Shown piece after piece: positions 44,415 through 55,906 of a stretch of DNA of 64,000 nt. The notes under the pieces are model-generated. The model was not told the origin of the DNA, did no database searches, and saw nothing but the letters and a program-made list of their open reading frames with translations. Position 1 is the first letter of the stretch. The number at the start of each line of letters is the position of its first letter. Source of the DNA: Trametopsis cervina (taxonomy: Eukaryota; Basidiomycota; Agaricomycetes; Polyporales; Irpicaceae); the NCBI GenBank assembly GCA_022385755.1, contig MU278349.1, positions 620,001 to 684,000 of the forward strand. Reading direction: 5' to 3'. The position numbers and the translations under genes are program-made.

Positions 44415-46036
44415 CTACAGACTACCCTCAGCGATTTTGGCCTTGTAGTAGCGAACCATCTCTTCAAGACCCATGCGGACGGTCCAGCGGGGCTGCCAGT
44501 CGAGAGTTTGCTTGGCGCGAGTAGTGTCGGGACGCCTCTTTTGCGGGTCGTCCGTGGGCATGGGCTTGTATATAATCTTGACACGAGTCGGTTCGATACC
44601 GTCTTCTCTCTGCACCTTCTCGACGATCTCACGAACGAGCTCGGCAAATTGGCCGATCGTGAATTCGTCACCGTTGCCAATGTTGACCGGGCGGGTTTCG
44701 TCAGAGTTCATCAAGGCGATCAGACCGTCGATAAGGTCGTGGATATATTGGAACGATCGTGTCTGCGTTCCATCGCCATACACTGTCATGTCCTCCCCAC
44801 GAAGGGCCTGGACAATGAAGTTCGAGACGACACGACCATCGAAGGGATTCACTGCGAGCAGAAAAGAAGAGGTCATTTCACCCTCAGATCAGTAATCTCG
44901 AGTTAAACAGAGGAGCTACGCACTGCGGGGACCTGCGGTATGAGATTGCACGTGAATGATACAGCCTATCTCAGAAGCATATCGTACTTACCGTACGTGT
45001 TGAAAATGCGGGCGACACGGACATCTACATTGTCTTGGCTGTGGAACCCATAAGTCAGGGTCTCCGCGACACGCTTGCCCTCATCGTAACAGGCACGGGG
45101 CCCAATAGGGTTGACGTGACCCCAACTGTCAACAATGATGAGCAGTTCGTTTCCGCGCAGGGTACGTGTAAACTCACTAGTCCTCTGGTTGCGGGTGGAC
45201 CTCAGGATCTCCGTAGACCTCTGCGGGTAGTGCAAGGTTATTACCATAAACACTAGACGAGATATATAGACATACCCGACGTGCTCGAAATCAAGAACCG
45301 CGCTTTGGTACGCTTTGCCAAGCCAAGCATGTTCAATGTACCCATGAATGAGGTCTTGACCGTTTTGACCGGGTTGAATTGATAGTGAGGTGGGGATGCT
45401 GGGCAAGCCAAGTGGTAGATCTCTGTGGACATGCGGTCAGAACAAGCGACCTCAGAAGGACGGCACGATGTGCTTACGATCGCACTCAATCATAAATGGC
45501 TCAACAACATCATGGCGGACCAGCTCGAAGTTGGGATGACCAACCCAGTGACTGACGGTGGTTTTCGATCCAGTAAAGAAGTTGTCGAGGACCGTCACTT
45601 CGTGACCAAGAATCATCAGACGGTCAACGAGATGGGAGCCAACAAATCCGGCTCCTCCGGTGACAAGAATACGCTTGCGCTGAGACGGCGCGAGATGCTT
45701 CACAGGCGGAAAACGGGAGAGCGTAGTGTAGGAAATCGAATTGATGTCCGGGTGGTAAATCGATTTCGACAGATAGTCGGTGCTGTCGTCTTCGCCTTCT
45801 AGGGTCTTCAAGGAAGATGACGAAGTGCTAGTCTTAACATAGTGCGCCCTCAGGTACAAGGCACGGAGCACATCGACGGGGACCTCGCAGTCGAATCCGA
45901 AGCGAGTAAAACCGACAGTAGTGATTTCTCCCCCGTTCTTGTCGAGAGTGCTAATCTGTTATATTACACGTCAGCAACCGTGTAGATTGAACAGGTATAC
46001 AGTTGGCGGGTATGCCTCGCCGCGGTGAGCCACCAT
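44415..46036 (-). CDS. UXS1: UDP-glucuronic acid decarboxylase
   Basis: Converts UDP-glucuronate to UDP-xylose, the xylose donor for glycans and basidiomycete capsule or wall polymers. Exons in transcript order: 46001-46036, 45478-45955, 45276-45422, 45178-45220, 44992-45125, 44924-44932 (9 nt) and 44415-44851, giving 427 residues. The short-chain dehydrogenase features are visible: NAD-binding [18 protein letters not shown], the LDNFFTG loop, [13 protein letters not shown], catalytic Tyr and Lys in ACYDEGKR, then IFNTYGPRM and [14 protein letters not shown]. The 9-nt exon GTCCCCGCA supplies the conserved Gly-Pro-Arg and keeps the frame. About 85 residues before the Rossmann fold ([20 protein letters not shown]) replace the membrane stem of animal enzymes. 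There is no transmembrane segment, so a cytosolic location is likely. Divergent from ENP1. Confidence 0.95.
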
Positions 46037-46367
46037 GATCTATAGTGGTCGCGGCATTTCAAGAAACAGGCTAGTCACCTTGTTGGCAGACATTCCCGAG
46101 AGATTTCACTTGCAAACCGTAGGAGACGGAGCGGGTGGGCGGGAGATGAGGAGAAAAGGTCAAGGATGTCGAAAACGTTCGAGTCTATTACATTATAGCC
46201 CAAAGCGAGGCGCCCAATAGACAGGTCTCTCGAGACTACGGACTTTGCCGCGCCTATCGGCAGATACAGCTGCTCAAAAATTCTGGCTTAGGCGACCAAT
46301 CAGATCCGACCTACTACTCTCTACCCAGACCAGACTGAACAAGACGCTGCAATAAACTATCAGCAGC
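46037..46367. promoter_or_regulatory. Divergent promoter region of UXS1 and ENP1
   Basis: A 331-bp gap between the two start codons. No clear TATA box or other named element was identified. Confidence 0.5.
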
Positions 46368-48109
46368 ATGCCTCGCGCAACAAAACCGTCAGGCAAATCC
46401 AGACACGATCCCCTACACGTGCAACTTGGCGAGGATGAGCTCGAGGCAAAATATGGCAAGATCTCCAGGCCTGGCAAACGCAGAAAGTCTGGTGCAAATG
46501 AGGATGGTGATGAGACTGGAGAAGTCCGTTGACATTGATCAGTCCTCTGAACCGCATCCTCACTTCACAGTATCTTAGGTCATTTTGGACGCTAAGACCT
46601 CGAGGAAGATTTTCGAGCTTGCTAGGGATCAACAAGAGGAGTTAGAGGAAGCAGACGAGGATGAAGACGAGAACGAAGCCTCACAAGGGCTTTCAATACC
46701 GCGCGAACAGCTAGCGCAGGATGACGACGACGACGATCTCAGCGAGTATGACGAGGAGGAGATAGAAGAGATTGTACGTCTGTCATCTACAATGATTAAT
46801 CGCTCCGCTCAGCAGCTTTCAGGAAGTAGATGAAGATGACATGAGAACGCTTGATGCGCTCTTACCTGCTAATGCTGGTGAACGCAAAACATTAGCGGAT
46901 ATCATATTCTCAAAACTGGAAAACGCAGAGCCGGAGAGTACCACCAGCATACGGAAAACACATACAGGTTGGTTCTAGCCACCGCTGCGTTGCACGGAGA
47001 TTCTGATTAGCAATAGATCCTGGACAAGCTCCAGATCCGGCTGCCGGTCTCAATCCCAAAGTAGTAGAGATGTACACAAAGTAGGCTTCACCGTTCGTTT
47101 AGCGTGCCACGTTTCTCATAGATACCTCGGCAGAGTTGGGCTCGTGTTATCGAGATACAAATCCGGTCCTCTACCCAAGCCCTTCAAGATTGTACCGTCG
47201 CTACCTGCATGGGCACGCATACTTGCTCTTACCCAACCCGAAAATTGGTCACCTCAAGCATGCCATGCTGCAACACGGATGTTCGTATCACAGATGAAGC
47301 CCACCCAAGCACGGGTGTTTCTGGAGGGTGTGCTACTGGGCGCCATTCGGGAGGATATCCGACTGACGAAGGATGGTGTACGAAAACATAAAAACAACAG
47401 GAAGCTGAACGTCCACTATTACGAGAGTCTCAAAAGGGCATTGTATAAGCCCGCCGCGTTTTTCAAAGGCATTATCTTTCCGCTGTTACAGGTCCGTGTT
47501 GCTAGTTTGCAGGCAATGCAATGCAACTTCTGATCACGATTACTTTCGTAGAGTGGCTGTACGCTACAAGAAGCGGCAATTGTCGCGTCGGTTCTTGCCA
47601 AGGTCAAGGTGCCATTATTGCACTCCGCAGCTGCCTTAATTCGCCTCGCAGAGATGGATTACTCAGGTCATTATCTCCGTCCATAGCTACCTTACATACG
47701 CTCACAACCTCCGAATAGGCCCAAACTCCTTATTCATCCGCATACTTCTCGACAAGAAGCACGCACTTCCCTACAAAGTGGTTGATGCACTCGTATTCCA
47801 CTTCATCCGGCTATCTAATACTTATAAGGCCAAGCTTGGAGAAGCAGAGAAACTCCCAGTGCTCTGGCACCAAAGTCTGCTCGTGTTTTGTCAAAGGTAC
47901 ACCTTCTCACCGTCGACAGGTCCTCAATAGCTCACGCTCTTCACAGATATGCATCTGACTTGACACCAGACCAGAAGGATGCGCTGTTAGACGTCGTACG
48001 TGCGAACCCCCACCCCCAAATTAGTCCTGAAGTTCGAAGAGAACTCGTCAACTCCGTGGAAAGGGGCGCGCCGCGTTCTGATGCTGACGGAGATATCGAT
48101 ATGACCTGA
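46368..48109 (+). CDS. ENP1: Bystin, 40S ribosome biogenesis factor
   Basis: Component of pre-40S particles needed for 20S pre-rRNA processing and export. Exons: 46368-46523, 46579-46773, 46823-46967, 47017-47080, 47134-47491, 47552-47666, 47719-47896 and 47947-48109, giving 457 residues. A basic start ([16 protein letters not shown]) is followed by acidic runs ([15 protein letters not shown]). The bystin domain is highly conserved: [49 protein letters not shown], the [20 protein letters not shown] block, [20 protein letters not shown] and [15 protein letters not shown]. The ending [10 protein letters not shown] is acidic. The stop codon is 174 bp from that of NOP9, which is convergent. Confidence 0.95.
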
Positions 48110-48283
48110 ACTCATTTTGTATCCGCTGCGCCACGCTCTGTATGCCTGTTATTGCCATCCATGTGCTCTGAACATGACGGTTCCATTCGACTGATCTCTA
48201 ACATGCAATCAAGACAGCAAGCGAATATCGACATCGCGTTATAGCTCCAGAGAAATCGTGACATCGTGATAAGTAGATACACA

Positions 48284-51250
48284 TCATGACTTTGATTTTT
48301 TCTTTGTTCGACGACCATCATCCCCTTTTGGGGCGGCCTTGATAGCTCCCATAATGTCTCGTAAGCCGTCAGGTCCCCCATCAGCGGAGACGTTTCTCCG
48401 TTTTGTGTCTCCGGCGTCCGAGTTCGTACCAGGAGGAGGGTCCAGAGTGAGCGTTGCAAGCGCAGCTTTCTTCGGCTTCTTCCCGAGCTTCGACTCGAAC
48501 AGCTGCTCGATCTCGTCATCCGGGCGGGCTTTACGTTTCTTTTTATGCTTTGAAGAAACTTGTTCATTTATCACCGCGGTGTCCTCCACCGTAGATCCAT
48601 GCGGAACCTGGGAGGCTCCCCCTGCAATCCCGGTTTTGGCGGGATGTGGCATTTTTGTGTCTGCTTGAGAAGCTTTCCATTGCTCCGAGTCTCGCTTGAG
48701 GAGGTGTAGATTCAGGTGTCGCAGGAAGAACTTGCCGTAAAATGATCCTGCTAAGGTGCGCTCATGTGGAATAACTGATCGAGCTATCTTCTCCTGTAAC
48801 AATCACCAGATAAGTCTCGAACGACACAAGGCATGAGATGTATGCGCGGGGCTCACGTACCTTGAGGTACGGATCAGCAAAGGCCCAGCAATTGTCACCA
48901 ACCCGACTACCAATGCGATCATCGACCAGTGTATGGTAGTGGCCGATGAGATTCATCACAAGCCTTCTCTTGTATTTAAGCGGGACAGTAGAAGACTGAA
49001 GAATTGCGTCGAGTACTCGAGAGGACGTCGCGTCTTGAGCCATCGCAATCAGTTCTTCTATAGGTTGGGCAAAAATACTGGAATCTGTATGAGCGTAAGT
49101 GACTTATTGAAGACTTATTAACCTACCTGTCGAGCACGACGCTGTTATGGGGGGAGGGCAGTTTCAGCATAGATTGCAGAAGGACTGCACCTTGCGTCCT
49201 GACAGCACCCTGCTCTTCGGAAGCCTCTGCCTGACCACGGCGTCTCGGTTGTGCGTTCGGCAACTCTGTCTTCGTCGATGAACCCCGAGAACGCACAAAT
49301 TCTTCATATTCCTGCACTGGGATCAACAACTTGAGAGCACGACATGACCTGTGCACCAACCTCTGCGGTCATGAGGCGCATGAGACATGGGACGACTGCC
49401 TTGCCTTGACCTTCCTGCGTTAATGAAATCCCAGCGGCAGAGCATATCATCTACCGGGCAGAGATCGTGAACAGAAAATTTCATCACGTCGGGTACGACG
49501 CACTTCTAGAACCGCTTCTTCGTTGACTGCGAGCGACCCTGCTCGCTCGAGAATAGCCCTGAACACTCCGGTCCGTGACGACTCTACATGACTCAGTTAG
49601 GTTCAACGAAGGCGATCAGTGAATGGCTACTGACTGTAAATCTTTACTGCTGCTTCATTCACTTCGCGGCATGCTTCGCCCAATTGCTCTTTCGAGGCAC
49701 GCTCAAATGCCTTCGCAACTACGAAGTTGGCGACAGGATGGACAGCCAGACGCGACAACTGTCCCTGAAAGTATGTCGACCATACCACAGAAAATATGTC
49801 ATCACGCAGACGAGCTACCAGAGTCTCCAATAGGTGAGAGGATGTAGGATCACGCAGAAGGGTACCAACGTAGTCTGAGGCAGCGTGTCCCTCAGTTTGA
49901 TTCTCTCCTACTGGTATGATCAGACCCAAAACAAGCGCGCTTGATTATGCAGGCTTACGAGCATGAGTGATAAGGCCGTCCAATACGCGGTCCGAGAGAG
50001 AGTCTGCCTCTAGATACAATTCTTGCGATGTCTCTATTTCCAATAACATCTACCACAAATTTTTTAAGATCAGCCATCTTCATAGATGTATACCATATGC
50101 ACCTGGAGTAGGGGACTGGCAACCGGACTGGCTGCGAGCGCTCGTACTTCATTCGGACCCAGGACATCCCGTAGAGCAGTAGTAAACTTGTCTGCTCGCG
50201 GTCTAAAGTTGCTTGGTACCAATCTTTCCGTCGTAGATGACTGCAGTCTCTTTTCCATCTCAAACACTGAGGTCCTAGAGCCTTGGCGTGCTTTATGGGC
50301 TACACTTTTCTTGGACCGGATATTGGACTTGTGGTCCGGTGGAAACAAATCTGGGGCCAGTACGGCTAGTAATGCTCGGAGAACATGGGAAGCAAAGGGG
50401 TCCATGACCAATGATGGCAGGTCTGGTAATAGCTCCTTCGAGGTTGTGAACATTTGATCAAAGACTAAAGCGCAACTGTGTGCTCACATCAGATATATCA
50501 AGGATTAGGTCTTTCATGAGAAGAAGTTCGCCTTCCCCAACGGTCTGGGAGGCTGGAGGGAGAACGCCCTGGCACTAATTTTCAGATATGAGTATATGAG
50601 CCTTTTATGGAACCCGTGGCACCTGCCTCTCGAGCAATTGTATCTGCCGCGACTTCGATAAAAGTCTGACAGACGTGAGACGCAAAACGATGCTTGACCA
50701 AAGTTTTGTATCTAACGGGAGATTCAGTTATCCGGGTACACACCTCGGCATTCGCACTCACGAACCCGTCAGCCTATCCATGAAGACTCTGCGTGCAAAG
50801 TCGTCCATGGAGTATGCCATGCGTTCTAAGATGTTGGAGCAATCCGGATCTGTTGAAAGTTCTTTCTCTTTCCCCGACATTTCAGTCAGTGCTGCTACAA
50901 AAAACAGGCGGCGATCTGAAGTGATATTTGAGTTGTGCAACCTCGTTCTAACTAAACCAACGCTTACCTTCATTCGGATCTGCGTCGCCGTCTTCATTGG
51001 ACAAATGCCCTTCTTGCCACGCACGTATCTGCACATCCACCGTACGGAAATATGCCTTGACTTCTGCATCAACATACCCAAATGGTGCTTCCGCATTGAA
51101 CTCTGGCGTTTGCAATTGAGGCACAATCCATGATGGTCCAGCCTGAGGCTGCTCGTCTGCGTGCCCAGTGGTGTGGGTAGCTTCCTCAGGGTTATTATCC
51201 GCAGCTTGCTTTTTATGCTTCTTTCCTCTCTTCCTGTTTTCTCGTGGCAT
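48284..51250 (-). CDS. NOP9: Nucleolar pre-18S rRNA-binding protein NOP9
   Basis: Pumilio-repeat RNA-binding protein that restrains Nob1 cleavage of 20S pre-rRNA. Exons in transcript order: 50968-51250, 50762-50894, 50627-50711, 50488-50574, 50103-50435, 49959-50049, 49635-49910, 49504-49583, 49361-49414, 49127-49311, 48861-49077 and 48284-48793, giving 777 residues. The N-terminus is basic ([15 protein letters not shown]). Repeats contain [70 protein letters not shown] and [15 protein letters not shown]. The C-terminus has [20 protein letters not shown] and a Lys-rich tail. Intron 3 (50575-50626) begins GC, not GT; using the adjacent GT would throw the next exon out of frame. Only 168 bp separate its start from that of NCS6. 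Confidence 0.93.
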
Positions 51251-51418
51251 TCTAGGGTCAACAAGGTGCTGGAACTTAAGGAGGACAGGCTGATCTAGGA
51301 GGCGGCAATGAATACTGAATGACGAAAAAGGGAGGGCGCTTATTCCCGTAAAATCTATGTGACCGTGACCATCAATGCGAAGCTGGATTGGGCAAGTCGA
51401 ATCTTGATCTTCACGACC

Positions 51419-52776
51419 ATGGCCCCTCGGAATTGCTCCCTTTGCAACAAGGCACGGGCGATCCTAAAGAGACCGAAAACAGGACAGCAGATATGTAAAG
51501 AATGCTTCTTTTACGTCTTTGAGACAGAGGTACACAATACCATCGTCGAAGGGAACTTATTCCAGCCTGGAGATCGAGTGGCCATAGGTGCTTCAGGTGG
51601 CAAAGGTGTGTTGTGGACAGAGTTATGTCCACTTAGGAATGCTGAGCACAATCTTAGATTCAACTGTCCTGGCTCATGTTATGAAGACATTAAATGAGCG
51701 ATACCAGTACAGGCTGCATCTATTCTTATTGTCTATTGATGAAGGCATAACCGGGTACCGGGATGACTCGTTAGAAGTACGCATTTTTCCTTCTATTTTT
51801 TTTCAATCGCTGCTGCTTAAGTCAGAGTATAGACTGTGAAACGCAATCAACAGCAGTACGACATGCCGTTGAAGATTCTTTCATACAACGAGCTTTACGG
51901 CTGGACTATGGATGATATTGTTGCCCAGATCGGAAAGAAGAACAACTGCACGTTCTGCGGCGTATTCCGACGCCAGGCTCTAGATAGAGGAGCAGCTATG
52001 CTTGAAGTAGACCATATCGTTACTGGACATAACGCGGACGATATTGCTGAGACGGTTCTCATGAACGGTAGGCCTGTGCATTCCTCGTGTGCTCGGAAAT
52101 TGAACTCTTCTCCAAGTCATGCGCGGAGACATCGCGCGTCTGGGCCGCTGCACAGCCATATGCACCCAAGGGGAGGACACCATCAAGCGATCGAAGCCAT
52201 TCAAATACGCATATGAGAAGGAGATCGTCATGTAAGATGTCATATACCTACGCCTGAGAAAAAACCTAAACCGCGCTAGGTATGCGTACTTCAAAAAATT
52301 GGACTACTTCTCGACAGAGTGTATCTATTCTCCCGATGCGTACCGAGGGCATGCACGCTCCTTCCTGAAGGACCTGGAAGCATCTCGCCCGAGCGCTATT
52401 ATCGACATTATACACTCCGGGGAAGCATTCGAAGTCAAAGATGAAGTTAAAGCTACACAGAAGACCCAGCGTGCGTTTTACATAATGAGATCCCCACCAT
52501 ACGGATTCTTACCATGATCTAGAAACGTGTCGGCGGTGCGGTTATATGTCGAGCAATGATCTGTGTAAGGCCTGTACGCTATTGGAGAGTTTGGAAAGAG
52601 GGGTGGCGGCGATCGCGGTCGTGAGTGGTTGGATATTGCTGTTCGTTCTAGGTTCTGATCGTCTCTCTAAGACGGACCGAGCCCGCAAGAAATTGGATGT
52701 CGAAGATGAGACCCCAGTGGGCAACCTACGGACTATCCCATATTTCCAAATGCCTACGCCCAAACGCGTCAGCTAG
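51419..52776 (+). CDS. NCS6: Cytoplasmic tRNA 2-thiolation protein NCS6/CTU1
   Basis: ATP-dependent enzyme that thiolates the wobble uridine of cytosolic tRNAs for Lys, Glu and Gln, with NCS2 and Urm1. Exons: 51419-51605, 51658-51776, 51833-52067, 52117-52231, 52280-52470 and 52523-52776, giving 366 residues. An N-terminal zinc-binding pattern (Cys6, Cys9, Cys26, Cys29) precedes the PP-loop GASGGKDST. Further landmarks are [61 protein letters not shown] and the second CXXC zinc ribbon [16 protein letters not shown]. After this a hydrophobic run ([12 protein letters not shown]) is unusual; it is flanked by GTGAGT and CTAG 31 nt apart, but splicing there would break the following frame. MSS1, elsewhere in the window, modifies wobble uridine in mitochondria. 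Confidence 0.94.
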
Positions 52777-54000
52777 GTAAATTTTCCGAGGTGACGGCTA
52801 GATAGAGCAATATTAATTCTACTGTGCTTTGACGCTCCTACTTATCGCACATTTTAGATTATTCTGGCAAGACAGATAATATTTTAGCAACGTAAACCGA
52901 CAGAGAGTGAGGATAGAAGTCACGTCGTATCATCTACCCGAGGTTACTACAGGTGTTTGGAGTGGGATAGCTCGTAGCTGCTGAGTGAACGAGGAGTTGT
53001 TAAAAGAATCATTCGCTAGTATAGCAGTCATACAGTCCAAAATAATTAAGATAGGGAAGGTAATGGGAAGAGGTGAAGTGCGCGTATGGTGGCATTAACA
53101 TAAGCAACGTATTTACGGTGGGATAACGCACAAGGAAAGTGTAGTGAAACAGCAGACTACAGCGATATAGATCGGTGCTCACGGAGGTAACTAACTTCAG
53201 AAGGCGGTAGCTTGATTGACAAACAGTGGTAAGAAAAGCAGCAATGAACTAGTAGGGTGTAGAGTTGACCTGCAGCAGATGCAGCCCGTCGACGAGAATG
53301 GCACAGTCCACCTCCGACACACCCTGGCCAAGCTGAAGCTGGGGTCGGTCAATGGTAGCATCCTTGAATTTCAGGATGATAATAGAGAATTCATCCGAGT
53401 AAACAATGCCAATGACACACCGGTGTAGAGAAAGTCCTGAACGCGCAGCATACAAGGCTGTGAGCTGATTCAACTCTTCACCGTACTTCCTCTCACTTGG
53501 GCTTCACATGACTCACAGGAAAAGGGTTTTGTTGACAGCCTCTACTTAGTGGAGATACGAAGCGATCAGCCTGTGATATCATACTTACGGGAATCTCCAA
53601 CGTGCGCAGCCAGCTAGACGAATCACGACCGCATGTATGCCATGGGTCTCTCTTCCACATATCTCAGGTTAGGACATATTCCTACACAATATTTGTGAGT
53701 TCAGAACATGCATTGTGTACACACAAACTGGCGGTGGTATATATTCGGCGTGAAGGTTGTACGAAAAAATCCTATTCATGCATTCTTAACCGTTAACAAT
53801 GACACTGTATGTGCCTTAACGAAGGAAGTGGTCGCGATATATGTTTGCCAGGAGCATCGTATAGCAGGATGCTTGGACGGATTAAGCCCCATATTACGCA
53901 TGTGTAGTTGAGTACCAGATTAGATCATATCGATAGTGGAAGCGGAGAATAGTAATCATCGAGACTCGCTGTGTGGGCCACCACCGTTGACATGATGCGG
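52777..54000. other. Intergenic with one coding-like fragment
   Basis: 1.2 kb between the convergent NCS6 (plus) and ERG27 (minus). Most of it has no credible frame and is AT-richer than its neighbours. A minus-strand segment at 53270-53473 is listed separately because it reads like protein. No RNA gene or transposon end was seen. Confidence 0.5.
53270..53473 (-). pseudogene. Coding-like minus-strand fragment, unidentified
   Basis: The minus strand reads NQLTALYAARSGLSLHRCVI, then GIVYSDEFSIIILKFKD and QLQLGQGVSEVDCAILVDGL before a possible GT donor. The pattern of alternating hydrophobic strands looks like real protein rather than a chance frame. A segment at about 53595-53650 (SSWLRTLEIP followed by GTAAGT) could be an upstream exon, but I could not join the pieces in phase or find a start and a stop-bounded gene. 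It may be a decayed gene or one with unusual splicing. No family is claimed. Confidence 0.28.
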
Positions 54001-55533
54001 CTATCGCTGCAGGGTAGAAAACGACTGGTATAGGCCTTCGCACTTCTCCAATAAGTAGTCCGCCTCTTCTTCATGTTCGGCCCAATCGAAGACAGGCATC
54101 ACGCCAACGTAGGCCCGTCCTCTGCGATCGGTCTGTGTACCAAACTTGATAGGAACAATGTCGCCTTCTAGCTCGGCGGCCCTGGACTTCTCGGCACTCT
54201 CAACACCACCGTCGTACAGTTCCATGTTCGGTAGGCTAGCATCCCAAAGAGTCCTTGAAGACCCGGTTGTCGAGTGAGCATACGCAAAGCCAAGCAGACT
54301 GGTGGGAATGACGACAATCGCCGCCAATGCAATGTGGACAACAGATGCGGCGGCTATAATTGGGTCAATGGGATGATGCGGCGAACCTAGCAGACGAGCC
54401 TAGGGCGACTCAGTGGGCGACAGGGTGAAAAGAGGAAGCACGACATACTACGTAGAAGGCCAGAATCTTGCAGATATCCGTCACATAGGACACCATACCC
54501 CTAGTCATTTCACTGTGCGAAACGCCGGGATGTGCGATCATATGTCGTATTACGTCGCCTTCACCGCCCTGTTGACGGCTTATTTTGTCTAGCTTGCCAG
54601 CCACGAGATCAATCTGGTATTTTGAGGCTTCGTACGCGTGATCGGTTTTTACGAGTTGCCAATCGTCGCGGTCATACCAGCGAGGCTGGCTCTCTAGGGA
54701 TGAAGTCCATATCACCCGAGATGGCTGGTCGCAAAGAGAGGCATAGGCTAACAGCAGAGGACGCAGCCGTCGATACTACGCCATAAAGGTTTCAATATAA
54801 CTTCACCACAACACTGGGATACATACCAGAATATAATGCCCGAACAAGTTACCCTGCCACGTAGCCCCCAGCCCGTCATTACTCATGATTCCGGTGCTTT
54901 GTAGCTTGAAAGGCGGCAATGTGACTGTCCAACAAAAGCCTCGCTTGAAGGTCGAGCGTACGGCGGCCCATCTATCTATGCCAGTCCAGAACGCAGCCCC
55001 AGCATTGCAGATTAGGTGGGAGACGTAAGAATACCTTTTAACAAGAGAAGTCAGGTATTGCTCTATGGAAACTACAGAGACGCACTTTTTACTGAGCTCT
55101 TCAGTAAATCTGAAGGTTGAATTCACGTCCAGCATGTCTAAATGATGATAATTTATCTCGACGTTCTTCCGAAAGCGTTCCGCGTGTCCGTCGTATCCTG
55201 GTAGAGCCTTTTGCTCGGCAACGAGGCTGTCCAGCAGGGCGATAAGTTTACTACGTGCTGCCAAGGCCCTTGCTTCGCTCCGACACGCCATGATCAAGGT
55301 CAAGCCGTCATAGTGTTCTTGGAGGGAATCTACAGAGGTCGTACCCAGAGGCTGGAATTGCGGCAGAGCATCTGTCGGGTTCTTCTGGGTGAGCTGTACG
55401 AGCAAACGTTGGCTAATGCCGAAGCCAACTCCACTTCAGACAGAGGATGTTCATACAACACTTAGCAGATCATGAGCGACGCGACGTACCTGTTCGCCCC
55501 CGTCAGAACGATGATAGGTCGAGGTGCCGCCAT
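54001..55533 (-). CDS. ERG27: 3-keto-steroid reductase, ergosterol pathway
   Basis: NADPH-dependent short-chain reductase that completes C-4 demethylation of sterols, acting with ERG25, ERG26 and ERG28 at ER and lipid droplets. Exons in transcript order: 55490-55533, 54827-55433, 54449-54775 and 54001-54399, giving 458 residues. Landmarks are PIIVLTGANSGVGFGIS (cofactor glycines), LTLIMACRSEARA, LICNAGAAFWTGI, WQGNLFGHYIL and RVIWTSSLES. The catalytic Tyr and Lys come in the order YEASKYQIDL, and then HPGVSHSEMT follows. Hydrophobic C-terminal spans (HIALAAIVVIPTSLLGFAYA) suit membrane association. The third exon's acceptor at 54776-54777 was chosen since it gives RPLLLAYASL in frame. The first exon is only 44 nt and splits the Rossmann glycine motif. 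Confidence 0.92.
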
Positions 55534-55906
55534 AACTCGCGAACCTACTTGATGGACGCTGGCTGCAAGACACAGTAGGATGAGGAGCGGAACTTTTGGA
55601 CGCGTGAAAGACAGCACGGCGTTCTGTCTTTACATAACGAAATCGTGTGAGTGCCATCGTACGACGCATTGCGTCGCGTCCATCGACGCCCCGAACAATT
55701 CACGTCACGTGACGCTGTCTCAGTCTAAATACATGGCTGGAGGTGCTTTTCGTGCTTTAGGCTTTGTGTACCAAGACAGATAGGCGCAGACTAGCATCCA
55801 TAAGGATCCATATGTCGATCAGCCAGGTAAAGAGTATCAACAATGCATTACATATGACTAAGATGGAAACAAAAGGCACAAAAACGGAGAGGAATATATG
55901 ACAGTA
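55534..55906. other. Intergenic, ERG27 upstream region
   Basis: Between the NOP58 stop codon and the ERG27 start, both on the minus strand. Only short frames; no clear promoter motif. Confidence 0.5.
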
